DNA from: Nonomuraea sp.
GTDB taxonomy: Bacteria > Actinomycetota > Actinomycetes > Streptosporangiales > Streptosporangiaceae
Assembly (NCBI GenBank): GCA_013362835.1
Contig: JABFVJ010000439.1
Location: forward strand, 1-17,909
Reading direction: 5' to 3'
DNA length: 17,909 nt
Shown here: in pieces, positions 1-6,650 of the stretch
Layout: the number at the start of each line of letters is the position of its first letter
How positions within the stretch are numbered: the stretch's first letter is position 1
The notes under the pieces: model-generated
What the model saw: only the letters and a program-made list of their open reading frames with translations
Told to the model about the DNA's origin: nothing
Database searches by the model: none
Position numbers and translations under genes: made by a program

Positions 1-123
1 GCCGGGCCCGGTCAGGGCTGGTGGGACGCCGGGTTCCTGATCCTGGGCATGGTGCTGATCTTCGGCGGCCGGCTGCCGCAACACATGGGCGAGGTGATCG
101 ATCTGTGCCGCACCACCACCTGA
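1..123 (+). CDS. C-terminal end of a DUF2243-type membrane protein (partial)
   Basis: The first 40 codons of the window read through without a stop to TGA at 121-123, so this is the tail of a gene that starts before the window. It contains one hydrophobic helix beginning GWWDAGFLILGMVLIFGG. This resembles the last membrane segment of DUF2243 proteins, which typically have a WD-x-GF-(hydrophobic)-GG pattern there. DUF2243 genes are often found beside ctaG-type genes, and here the next gene is a CtaG homologue whose GTG start lies inside this reading frame (19-bp overlap). The function of DUF2243 is unknown; a membrane role linked to the oxidase assembly gene is inferred from context. Only the tail is visible, so the family call is tentative. 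Confidence 0.6.
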   Translation, partial: AGPGQGWWDAGFLILGMVLIFGGRLPQHMGEVIDLCRTTT

Positions 124-977
124 GCCACACCTGGGCCGTGCCGGTGCTCGTCGCGGTCCTCACGTACGCGGTGCTGGCCTCGCGGGAGACCTGGAGCCGG
201 TGGCGTACCGCGAGCTTCGTCACCGGCGGCGCGCTGGTGACCGTCGCGCTCACCGATCCCGTGGCGACGCTGGCGACGACCGACTTCCGCGGCCACATGC
301 TGCAACATCTGCTGCTCGGCATGCTGGCGCCGCTCGCCCTCGTCATGGGCGCGCCGGTGACGCTGCTGCTGCGCGCGCTGCCCGCCGCGCACGCCCGCCG
401 CGTGGGCCGGACGCTGCGGAGCCCCGCCGTCCACGCCGTGGCGAACCCGTGGACGGCGCTGCTGCTCAGCGTGGGCGGCATGGCCGCGTTGTACTGCACG
501 CCCCTGTACACGCTCGTCCCCGCGCCGGTCGCGCACGCGCACTTCCTGCTGGCCGGCTGCCTGTTCGCCTGGGTCGTCGCCGGTCCCGACCCCGCGCCGC
601 GCCGTCCTCCGGTCCCGGTGCGGCTCGGCGTGCTGGGCGCGGCGATCGCCGTGCACGCGGGGTTGTCCCAGGTCATGTACGCCGGATGGCTGGACCTTCC
701 GGTGCCGGGCGACCAGCTCAGGGGCGCGGCCGAGATCATGTACTACGGCGGCGACGTGTCGGAGCTGCTGCTCGCCCTGGCCGTCGCGGTCACCTGGCGG
801 TCGAGGCGCGTGCCGGAGACCGTCCTGCCGGGCCTCACCGTACGGGTGCCGGGCGAGCCGGAGCCCGTCCGCCGTCCCCGTGTCCCCGACCGCGTACGCC
901 CGGTGGCGGCGCTCGTCCCGCTCACCCCGTACGAGTACGGCGACGAGCTGGACGAGCCGGACCCGGCCGACCTCTGA
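105..977 (+). CDS. ctaG: Cytochrome c oxidase assembly protein, CtaG (caa3) family
   Basis: This is a 290-residue integral membrane protein of the caa3-type CtaG family, thought to help assemble heme-copper oxidase, probably through copper delivery. It has about six or seven hydrophobic segments. The family's histidine-rich membrane motif is present as HMLQHLLLGMLAPLALVMG at residues 64-82, and further membrane histidines lie at 144 and 146 (AHAHF) and 184. The GTG start at 105 is preferred because GAGGTG at 91-96 is well spaced before it and the protein then begins with a His-rich stretch followed by the first helix. An ATG at 21 in the same frame would add a charged, unrelated N-terminus. 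The gene overlaps the DUF2243-like gene by 19 bp, implying translational coupling. The last 50 or so residues form a Pro/Arg-rich, then acidic, cytoplasmic tail. Confidence 0.88.
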   Translation: MPHHHLSHTWAVPVLVAVLTYAVLASRETWSRWRTASFVTGGALVTVALTDPVATLATTDFRGHMLQHLLLGMLAPLALVMGAPVTLLLRALPAAHARRVGRTLRSPAVHAVANPWTALLLSVGGMAALYCTPLYTLVPAPVAHAHFLLAGCLFAWVVAGPDPAPRRPPVPVRLGVLGAAIAVHAGLSQVMYAGWLDLPVPGDQLRGAAEIMYYGGDVSELLLALAVAVTWRSRRVPETVLPGLTVRVPGEPEPVRRPRVPDRVRPVAALVPLTPYEYGDELDEPDPADL

Positions 978-1017
978 GGACGGCGTTTTCGCTCGCGGCG
1001 ATTCCGCTGACAGCTTG

Positions 1018-1040
1018 GCCGCCTTCCGCGTCCGGGCGGC
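1018..1040 (+). terminator. Weak candidate hairpin between ctaG and the epimerase gene
   Basis: GCCGCC at 1018-1023 can pair with GGCGGC at 1035-1040 around an 11-base loop. There is no U-tract, and the 83-bp gap is GC-rich, so chance pairing is quite possible. It is listed because it is the only hairpin seen between these two same-strand genes. Confidence 0.25.
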
Positions 1041-1060
1041 GGGGGCCAGAGTGAGGTGCC

Positions 1061-2041
1061 ATGAGAATTTTGGTGCTGGGCGGCTCGGAGTTCGTCGGAC
1101 GGGCCTTCGTCGAGGAGGCCCTGGCCCTGGGCCACGACGTGACGACGTTCAACCGGGGCAGCCGCGACCCGCTCCCCGGGGTGACCGCCCTGGTCGGCGA
1201 CCGGTCGGCTCCCGGCGGTCTGGCGGCCCTGGAGGGCGGCGAGTGGGACATCGTGGTCGACACCTGGTCGTGGGCCCCCTCGGCGGTGCGCGACGCGGCC
1301 GCGCTGCTGTCGGGCCGCGCGGGGAGCTATGTCTACGTCTCCAGCAGGTCCGTCCACGCCGAGCCGGTGCCGTTCGGCGCCGACGAGAGCGCGCCGGTGG
1401 TCGAGGCGTCGGCCGACGACGGCGCCGGCGCCTACGCCGCCAACAAGAGGGGCGGCGAGCTCGGCGCGGTGGCCGCGTTCGGCGAGCGGGCGCTGCTGGC
1501 CAGGGCCGGCCTGATCATCGGCCCCCACGAGAACATCGGGCGGCTGCCGTGGTGGCTCACCAGGATCGCCCGGGGCGGCCCCGTGCTCGCCCCAGGCCGC
1601 CCCGGCCTGCCGCTGCAGTACATCGACGCCCGCGACCTGGCCCTGTGGTGCCTGCGAGCGGCCGGCGAAGGGCTCGGCGGCCCCTTCAACGTGGTGAGCC
1701 CCACGGGCTTCGTCACCATGGGCGACGTGCTGGAGACCTGCGTCAAGGTCACCGGATCCGATGCCGAGCTGCGCTGGACCGACGAGGAGACGATCCTCGC
1801 GGCGGGCGTCGAGCCGTGGTCCGACCTGCCGATCTGGCTGGTGGGCGACGACTACGCCTTCCTGCACGGCGGCGACGTGTCCAGGGCGGTCGCGGCGGGG
1901 CTGCGCTGCCGTCCGGTCGAGGAGACGGTGGCCGACACGTGGGCGTGGCTGCGGAGCATCGGCGGGCAGGCGCCCCTGCGGCCCGACCGCCCCCCGGTCG
2001 GCCTCGACCCCGACGTCGAGGCGCGGCTGCTGGAAGGGTGA
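1061..2041 (+). CDS. NAD-dependent epimerase/dehydratase family protein (extended SDR fold)
   Basis: A 326-residue protein with a Rossmann N-terminus: MRILVLGGSEFVG at residues 1-13 carries the GGxxFVG dinucleotide-binding loop. A candidate catalytic YxxxK is present as Tyr125-Lys129 (YAANK), with serines 94, 95 and 97 in VYVSSRS as the likely catalytic serine region. This fits the NAD-dependent epimerase/dehydratase family. The FNRG at residues 30-33 after the second strand resembles atypical SDRs that use NADP or have reduced activity. The substrate cannot be read from sequence. ATG 1061 is preceded by GTGAGGTGCC, giving a plausible ribosome site. It stands alone between ctaG and a convergent MFS gene, with stops 19 bp apart and no strong terminator between. 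Confidence 0.85.
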   Translation: MRILVLGGSEFVGRAFVEEALALGHDVTTFNRGSRDPLPGVTALVGDRSAPGGLAALEGGEWDIVVDTWSWAPSAVRDAAALLSGRAGSYVYVSSRSVHAEPVPFGADESAPVVEASADDGAGAYAANKRGGELGAVAAFGERALLARAGLIIGPHENIGRLPWWLTRIARGGPVLAPGRPGLPLQYIDARDLALWCLRAAGEGLGGPFNVVSPTGFVTMGDVLETCVKVTGSDAELRWTDEETILAAGVEPWSDLPIWLVGDDYAFLHGGDVSRAVAAGLRCRPVEETVADTWAWLRSIGGQAPLRPDRPPVGLDPDVEARLLEG

Positions 2042-2060
2042 GCGCGGGAGGGGCCGGCGC

Positions 2061-3455
2061 CTACTGCGAGCGTGACCTGATGAGGTCGTAGAGGGCGGCG
2101 GCGAGGGCCACCAGCACGAACGCCAGCACCACCAGCAGCCCGTGCCGGAAGGCCGTCGCCCAGCCCTGCGGCAGCGCGCCGAAGAACGTCGATCCCGCCG
2201 CCGCGATGCCGATCGCCGAGCCGAGCCGCTGGCCCGTCTGCAACACCCCGGCCGCGCTGCCGCCGCCCTCGGGCGGCACCTCCGACAGCGTGATCGCCTG
2301 GTTCGGCGAGATCACCAGGCCGCTGCCGATGCCCGCGACGAGCAGCGGCAGCGCGGTCGCCGCGCCCACGCCGGTGCCCGGCACCAGCAGCGTCGCCGCC
2401 ATGGTGGCGAGCAGCCCGGCGATCACCGTGCCCAGCCCCGCCGCGACGACCTTCCTGCCCGCCCGCCCGACGAGCCGGCCGCCGACCACCGACGCGCTCG
2501 CCGACCCGATCGCGAACGGCGTGATCGCCAGTCCCGCGAGCAGCGGGCTGTAGCCCCTGCCGTTCTGCAGGTAGAGGGTGAAGATGAAGAAGATCCCGGT
2601 GAACCCGGCGAAGTAGAACAGCGCGATGGCCGACCCGAGGCTGTAGGAGCGCCTGGCGAACAGCGCCAGGTTCACCAGCGGCTCCCTGCGGTACAGCCGC
2701 TCCCACACCACGAACCCGGCCAGCACCGCGAACGAGGCCGGCACGAGCAGCCACTTGGCCTGCCCCTGCCACTGGTGCTGCTGGATGAACGGCAGCAGCA
2801 GCCCCGCCACGCCCACCCCGAGCAGCAGCACGCCGACGGGGTCCATGCTCTCCCGCCGCCCGCCCCCCGCGGCGACCGGGGCGGGCAGCACCTTCCAGGC
2901 CAGCGGCAGCAGCACGATCCCGATCGGCACGTTCACCAGGAACACCCACCGCCAGCCCTGCTCGGCCCCGAACCCGGTGACCAGCGCGCCGCCGATCAGC
3001 GGCCCGGCGGCCGTGGAGACGCCGATGGTGGCCCCGAGCGCGCCGAAGGCCCGCCCCCGCTCGTGCCCGCGGAACATCTGCTGGATCAGGCCGGAGACCT
3101 GCGGGTTCAGCATCCCGGCCGCCAGGCCCTGCACCAGCCTCGCCGCGATCAGCAGCGGCATGGTCCAGGCGAAGCCGCAGGCCGCGCTGGACAGGGTGAA
3201 CAGCACCACGCCCCACATGAACAGCGTCCTGCGGCTCCGCGCGTCGCCGAGCCGGCCGGCGGGGACCAGGAGCAGGCCGAACGTCAGCGCGTAGCCCGAC
3301 AGGGTCCACTGCAGGCCGTCCTCCGAGGCGTGCAGGCCCTCGCGGATCGAGGGCAGCGCGACGTTGACGATGCTCACGTCCAGGCCCGACATGAACGCGG
3401 CCACCAGGCACACCGCCAGCGCCCGCCTGCGCGTGTCGACCTCGGACGCCTGCAT
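2061..3455 (-). CDS. MFS transporter, DHA2 (EmrB/QacA) drug exporter type
   Basis: A 464-residue inner-membrane proton antiporter of the 14-helix DHA2 family, expected to export small drugs or metabolites. Motif D1 is seen as LDVSIVNVALPSI at residues 25-37, motif A as GRLGDARSRR at 67-76 and the antiporter motif C as GPLIGGAL at 151-158. The C-terminal half contains a DHA2-like PNQAITLSEVPPEGGGSAAG stretch. ATG 3455 is chosen over an in-frame ATG at 3482 because AGAGAGGT lies just upstream at proper spacing, while the extra nine residues are charged and unconserved in character. Length matches the family. It is divergent from an NCS1 permease across a 110-bp gap. No TetR or MarR regulator gene lies beside it, which is unusual for this type of exporter. 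The substrate is unknown. Confidence 0.9.
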   Translation of the reverse strand: MQASEVDTRRRALAVCLVAAFMSGLDVSIVNVALPSIREGLHASEDGLQWTLSGYALTFGLLLVPAGRLGDARSRRTLFMWGVVLFTLSSAACGFAWTMPLLIAARLVQGLAAGMLNPQVSGLIQQMFRGHERGRAFGALGATIGVSTAAGPLIGGALVTGFGAEQGWRWVFLVNVPIGIVLLPLAWKVLPAPVAAGGGRRESMDPVGVLLLGVGVAGLLLPFIQQHQWQGQAKWLLVPASFAVLAGFVVWERLYRREPLVNLALFARRSYSLGSAIALFYFAGFTGIFFIFTLYLQNGRGYSPLLAGLAITPFAIGSASASVVGGRLVGRAGRKVVAAGLGTVIAGLLATMAATLLVPGTGVGAATALPLLVAGIGSGLVISPNQAITLSEVPPEGGGSAAGVLQTGQRLGSAIGIAAAGSTFFGALPQGWATAFRHGLLVVLAFVLVALAAALYDLIRSRSQ

Positions 3456-3506
3456 CGCGACCTCTCTGCGGGACGGGAGCAACGATCGTGATTCCCGTCA
3501 GGCTGG

Positions 3507-3536
3507 GAAATATCGTCTTTGGCGGACAATGATTTC
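3507..3536. promoter_or_regulatory. Imperfect inverted repeat in the MFS/NCS1 divergent promoter region
   Basis: GAAATATCGTC at 3507-3517 and GACAATGATTTC at 3525-3536 are reverse complements except for one inserted base and one mismatch. The repeat sits in an AT-richer patch of the 110-bp gap between the two divergent transporter starts, where both promoters must lie. It could be a regulator-binding site, but neither promoter could be assigned with confidence and no regulator gene is adjacent. Confidence 0.35.
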
Positions 3537-3565
3537 TTTGCCGGTCCCCGCGTGAAGGAGCGAGC

Positions 3566-4960
3566 ATGGACACGACCGCCGTGGAGCGCAACGGCATCAA
3601 CGCCGTCCCAGAAGGCGAGCGGCACGGCAGACCGTCGGACCTCTTCTGGCCCTGGGCCGGGTCGAACCTCTCCCTGTTCGGCGTGGCCTTCGGCGTGTAC
3701 GTCGTCGGCCTCGGCCTGGGCGTCGTCCCCGCGATCGTCACCGGCGCCATCGGGTACGCGCTGTCGTTCCTGCTGGTCGGCCTGGTCGCCATCGGCGGCA
3801 GCAGATCAGGCGTGCCGACGATGACGCTGGGCCGGGCGCCCTTCGGCTACCAGGGCAACAAGCTGCCCGCGCTGTTGTCGTACGTCTCGAACGTCGGCTG
3901 GGAGATCGTGCTCGTCACGCTCTCGGCGCAGAGCGGCGCCGCCATCCTCCGGCGCGTGGCGCCCGGCATCCCCGAGACGACCGCCACCGCGGCCTGCTTC
4001 GCCGTCGCCGCCCTGGTCGTGATCGCCGTCGGCGTGTACGGCCACGCCATGATCATGGCCGTCCAGCGTTACCTGACGTACGCGTTCGTCGTGCTGACGG
4101 TCGTCTACGTGATCCTCATGGTCCCCAAGCTCGGCGGCTCGCTGGAGACGTCGGCGGGGCCCGGCGGCTGGCTGGGCGGGATCATCCTGGCCATGACCCT
4201 GCTCGGCCTCGGCTGGGTCAACTGCGGCGCCGACTACTCGCGTTACCTGCCCGCCGCCTCCAGGCCCAGGTCGGTGGCCCTGTGGACGACGCTGGGCGGG
4301 GCGCTGCCGCCGGTGGTGCTGCTGGTCTTCGGCGTGCTGCTGGCGGGCGGCGATCCGAAGCTGGCGGAGGCGGCGGGCGGCGACCCCGTGGGCGCGCTGG
4401 CGGCGGCGCTGCCGACCTGGTTCCTGCTGCCGTACCTGCTGACCGCCATCGGCGGCTTCCTGGCCGGGGCGATCATGGACATCTACTCGTCGGGGCTGTC
4501 GATGCTGGCGCTCGGCGTACCGATCAGGCGGCACTACGCGGTGCTGATCGACGGCGCGCTCATGGTGCTCGGCGGCTACTACCTGCTGTTCGTCTCCGAC
4601 GGCTTCTTCGGCACCTTCCAGGCGTTCCTGGCGATCATCGGCGTGGTGATGGCCGCCTGGGTGGCGATCTTCCTGGTGGACATGTGGCGGCTGCGGGCCG
4701 GGGGCCGGGCCTACGACGAGCGGCTGCTGCGTCCTGGGGCGCCGGCGGTCAACTGGGCGGGGCTGGCGTCGCTGGTCGTGGCCTCGGCCGTGGGACTCGG
4801 GCTGATCACCTCGGGGGACCGGCACATCGCCGCGGCCGTCGGCTACCTGATGAGCGACGAGCTCAAGGGCGGCACGTTCGGGGCGGCCAACGTGGGCGTG
4901 GTCATCTCCCTGCTGCTGGCCGGGCTGCTCTACTTCGTCCTCACCCTGCGCCGCCGCTGA
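3566..4960 (+). CDS. NCS1 family purine-cytosine permease
   Basis: A 464-residue membrane transporter of the nucleobase:cation symporter-1 family (cytosine/purine, uracil, thiamine, allantoin type). The N-terminal signature is clear: ERNGINAVPEGERHGRPSDL followed by FWPWAGSNLSLFGVAFG, then SGVPTMTLGRAPFGYQGN, all typical of bacterial cytosine/purine permeases. About twelve hydrophobic segments follow, and the central GLGWVNCGADYSRYLP stretch matches the family's helix with a conserved Asp-Tyr-Ser-Arg-Tyr. ATG 3566 has GAAGGAG at proper distance. Substrate within the family (cytosine, purines, hydantoin or others) cannot be fixed; no deaminase or catabolic gene is beside it. It is divergent from the MFS exporter and is followed by a short membrane protein on the same strand. 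Confidence 0.9.
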   Translation: MDTTAVERNGINAVPEGERHGRPSDLFWPWAGSNLSLFGVAFGVYVVGLGLGVVPAIVTGAIGYALSFLLVGLVAIGGSRSGVPTMTLGRAPFGYQGNKLPALLSYVSNVGWEIVLVTLSAQSGAAILRRVAPGIPETTATAACFAVAALVVIAVGVYGHAMIMAVQRYLTYAFVVLTVVYVILMVPKLGGSLETSAGPGGWLGGIILAMTLLGLGWVNCGADYSRYLPAASRPRSVALWTTLGGALPPVVLLVFGVLLAGGDPKLAEAAGGDPVGALAAALPTWFLLPYLLTAIGGFLAGAIMDIYSSGLSMLALGVPIRRHYAVLIDGALMVLGGYYLLFVSDGFFGTFQAFLAIIGVVMAAWVAIFLVDMWRLRAGGRAYDERLLRPGAPAVNWAGLASLVVASAVGLGLITSGDRHIAAAVGYLMSDELKGGTFGAANVGVVISLLLAGLLYFVLTLRRR

Positions 4961-4972
4961 CCTACCGCGCCG

Positions 4973-5016
4973 CGGAAAGTCTCCGTTACTGTAGGTGAGC
5001 GATGGAGGACTTTCCG
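4973..5016 (+). promoter_or_regulatory. Inverted repeat folding over the start of the sensor-like gene
   Basis: CGGAAAGTCTCC at 4973-4984 is complementary to GGAGGACTTTCCG at 5004-5016, giving nine plus three base pairs with a single bulged G at 5007. The loop holds the -10-like box, the GTGAG and the start codon region of the gene at 5002. It could act as an operator overlapping the promoter, or, if transcription starts upstream in the permease gene, as an RNA hairpin that also masks the start codon or ends permease transcription. Confidence 0.45.
4987..4992 (+). promoter_or_regulatory. Candidate -10 box for a near-leaderless transcript of the gene at 5002
   Basis: TACTGT fits the TAnnnT pattern of actinobacterial -10 elements and lies nine bases before ATG 5002. 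Transcription would then begin at or next to the start codon, giving a leaderless or almost leaderless mRNA. No convincing -35 hexamer is present at 17-18 bases upstream. Confidence 0.4.
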
Positions 5017-5472
5017 TTGTCGTCGGCGCTGCGGCTGCTCAGGTGGGCGGTCCACGGCACGTTCTGGGCGTTGCTGGTGATCGCGCTGGTCGCGGCGCTG
5101 CGCGAGGAGCGGGCGGTGGAGCTCGCCGGAGGCGTGCTGCTCGGCGCCCTCTACGGCGCTCTGCACGGCTCGGGCCCGGCCCTCGGGCGGGTGTGGCTGG
5201 GCCTGGTGACCGCGTGCTGGGTGGCGCTCGCCGTCGCGGCCCCGGAGTTCGTGTGGCCGGCGTTCCCGCTGCTGTTCGCCTACCTGCGGCTGCTGCCGCT
5301 GTGGGCGGCGATGTTCGGCGTCACGGTGATGACGTCGGCGGCGATCATGGCGGCGGGGTGGCACGCGGGCGAGCTGTCGGCCGCGCTCGTCGTCGGGCCC
5401 GCCGCCGGGGCCGCCGTCATGACGTCGCTGGCGCTGGCCTACGAGGCCCTGAGCGGCATGCGGGCCGGATGA
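5002..5472 (+). CDS. Membrane protein resembling the sensor half of a NarL-type histidine kinase (kinase half absent)
   Basis: A 156-residue protein with about five hydrophobic segments. Its layout is that of the N-terminal membrane region of actinobacterial NarL/DesK-type sensor kinases: a RWAVHGTFWALLVIALVAAL helix near residues 14-33, then GALYGALHGSGPALGRVWLG, a WVALAVAAPEFVWPAFPLLF segment and an ALVVGPAAGAAV helix. In those kinases this region is followed by a coiled coil and the H-box of the dimerisation domain. Here the protein stops at SGMRAG* and a convergent gene begins two bases later, so no kinase, HAMP or ATPase domain follows in any frame. It may be a decayed kinase gene or a stand-alone sensor-like membrane protein. 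The family comparison is from memory of the pattern, not an alignment. Confidence 0.7.
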   Translation: MEDFPLSSALRLLRWAVHGTFWALLVIALVAALREERAVELAGGVLLGALYGALHGSGPALGRVWLGLVTACWVALAVAAPEFVWPAFPLLFAYLRLLPLWAAMFGVTVMTSAAIMAAGWHAGELSAALVVGPAAGAAVMTSLALAYEALSGMRAG

Positions 5473-5474
5473 CC

Positions 5475-5759
5475 TCAGCCGGGATCGGGCCTGCGCCAGG
5501 TGTCGAACCGCATGACCGGCGGGCTCATCTGATCCTTGAACAGCTTCGCCCTGGTCAGGCAGTCGGGGCACACGGGCTGGGGCCTCGACCTGGCCAGCGC
5601 CTCCGGGGTCGGCTCCCGTTGGGTGCCGAGCACCGACCGGTCCGGAGGCAGGCCGGTCTCGGGATCGATGGTGATCGTGGTGACGTTCGCGGGGGTGTAC
5701 GGGAAGGTGCGCTTGCACGCGCAGCAAGTGCCGATCGTGGTGATGTGCTCGTCTTCCAT
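5475..5759 (-). CDS. Small zinc-ribbon protein of unknown function
   Basis: A 94-residue soluble protein with two cysteine knuckles: Cys12-Cys13-Ala-Cys15 (TCCACK) and Cys64-Pro-Asp-Cys67. A CxxC...CxxC pair of this kind usually binds one zinc ion. The segment between them, TPANVTTITIDPETGLPPD, predicts short strands and a conserved-looking DPETGLPPD turn. ATG 5759 is preferred over an in-frame ATG at 5783 because GGAGG lies nine bases before it. The gene is 36 bp downstream of the CoA-binding protein gene on the same strand, so the two are probably co-transcribed. It ends two bases from the stop of the convergent sensor-like gene. The role is unknown; nucleic-acid or protein binding is possible. 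Confidence 0.8.
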   Translation of the reverse strand: MEDEHITTIGTCCACKRTFPYTPANVTTITIDPETGLPPDRSVLGTQREPTPEALARSRPQPVCPDCLTRAKLFKDQMSPPVMRFDTWRRPDPG

Positions 5760-5795
5760 GGGATCCGCCCTCCTTCTCCGCACCGTACATCGTGC

Positions 5796-6212
5796 TCAGG
5801 GATTGCGGCGCAACGCCCATTCGACGGCCGGGCAGCGGTCCATGACGACGTCGAGCCCGGCATCGCGGGCGCGGCGGGCGGCGGCCTCGTCGATCACGCC
5901 GATGGGCAGCCAGACGGCGGCGGCCCCGGCCGCGACGGCGTCGTCCACGACCTGGCCGGCGTACTCCGAGCGCCGGTAGACGGCGACGACGTCGGCCTTG
6001 ACGGGCACCTCCGACAGCGTCGCGTAGCCGGGCTCGCCGAGCACGGGCTTGGCGTCGGGGTGCACGGGGACGATCGTCCTGCCCCGTGCCTGGATCATGC
6101 GGGCCTGGTCGTACGCGGTGCGGCCCGGGTCGTCGCCCAGCCCCACGAACACCCACGTCCGAGCCTCGTGCAGAAGGCGTCTGATGACACGCTCATCGGC
6201 GAAGTCGTCCAT
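5796..6212 (-). CDS. CoA-binding domain protein (CoA_binding_2, YccU-like)
   Basis: A 138-residue single-domain Rossmann-like protein of the CoA_binding_2 family. Family landmarks are present: VGLGDDPGRTAYDQARMI at residues 23-40, the strand-turn TIVPVHPDAKPVLGE at 46-60, VKADVVAVYRRSEY at 71-84, VWLPIGVIDEAA at 100-111 and the terminal VVMDRCPAVEW with Cys127. These small proteins resemble the nucleotide-binding part of succinyl-CoA synthetase and are thought to bind CoA, but their cellular role is unclear. ATG 6212 gives the usual family length, although no clear ribosome site precedes it; a TTG four codons upstream is an alternative start. The gene is divergent from the cstA operon and followed by the zinc-ribbon gene. 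Confidence 0.88.
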   Translation of the reverse strand: MDDFADERVIRRLLHEARTWVFVGLGDDPGRTAYDQARMIQARGRTIVPVHPDAKPVLGEPGYATLSEVPVKADVVAVYRRSEYAGQVVDDAVAAGAAAVWLPIGVIDEAAARRARDAGLDVVMDRCPAVEWALRRNP

Positions 6213-6256
6213 GTCACGGTTCAACGTGCCCGGCCGCCCGGGGCTTCCCTGCGGGG

Positions 6257-6272
6257 TGTGTTTCAGATCACA
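6257..6272. promoter_or_regulatory. CRP-like palindrome between the CoA-binding gene and the cstA operon
   Basis: TGTGTTTCAGATCACA reads TGTGT-N6-TCACA, or TGTGA-N6-ACACA on the other strand. It matches the TGTGA-N6-TCACA site of cAMP receptor proteins at nine of ten defined positions. It lies in the 108-bp gap between two divergent genes, 48 bases before the first gene of the cstA operon. cstA of E. coli is known to be activated by cAMP-CRP on carbon starvation, which makes the site more credible. No clear -10 box was found at the expected distance in either direction. Confidence 0.5.
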
Positions 6273-6320
6273 TTCCGAGGGGTACGGCTTGTCGCGTCCT
6301 CTGGTGTTCAGGAGCCCCGG

Positions 6321-6647
6321 ATGTCCCTGATCACGCTGACTCCCGCCGCTCGTGACGCGCTGCGCGCCGGCGAAGTGGTCTTCTTCGACTGGCATGTGAC
6401 CGGCCTGTGCTGCGCCGACGCGGGCGAGTTCTCCGTCCGGCCGCTGCCCAGGTCGCGGCTGCCCCGCCGGGCCCGCAGGCTCGGCACCGACCTGGTCTAC
6501 GCCCACCCTGCCGCCTGGGCGCATCTCGCCGAGCTCCCCGTGACGATCGACTGCCGCCCGGTCTGGCGCTGGCGGCGCTTCACGAGCGATCTGCCGCCGG
6601 ACGCCGGCCTGCGCTGCTGCCTGGGCCGTCCGCTCCCCGGGAGGTAA
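6321..6647 (+). CDS. Small cysteine-pair protein of unknown function, coupled to cstA
   Basis: A 108-residue soluble protein that I do not recognise as a named family. It has two vicinal cysteine pairs, Cys30-Cys31 (GLCCAD) and Cys99-Cys100 (LRCCLG), plus Cys78. Its N-terminal part FFDWHVTGLCC and the late WRRFTSD motif look like conserved landmarks. ATG 6321 has AGGAG six bases upstream. Its TAA stop is only three bases from the GTG of cstA, and the ribosome site of cstA (GGGAGG, 6639-6644) lies inside its last codons, so the two are translated from one mRNA and probably coupled. E. coli cstA is also paired with a small protein gene (yjiX), but that one lies downstream and I see no similarity. 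A role as an accessory or redox-sensitive partner of CstA is only a guess. Confidence 0.8.
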   Translation: MSLITLTPAARDALRAGEVVFFDWHVTGLCCADAGEFSVRPLPRSRLPRRARRLGTDLVYAHPAAWAHLAELPVTIDCRPVWRWRRFTSDLPPDAGLRCCLGRPLPGR

Positions 6648-6650
6648 CCG

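Noticed and set aside
21..104. ATG at 21 as start of the CtaG gene
   Set aside because: The extension would be an out-of-frame reading of the DUF2243-like tail; GTG at 105 has a ribosome site and begins the recognisable protein.
1852..3792. A 646-codon open frame on the minus strand covering the MFS gene and more
   Set aside because: It is an out-of-frame shadow of the MFS gene: Arg/Gly/Ala-rich low-complexity translation with no domain, while the other frame carries clear DHA2 motifs.
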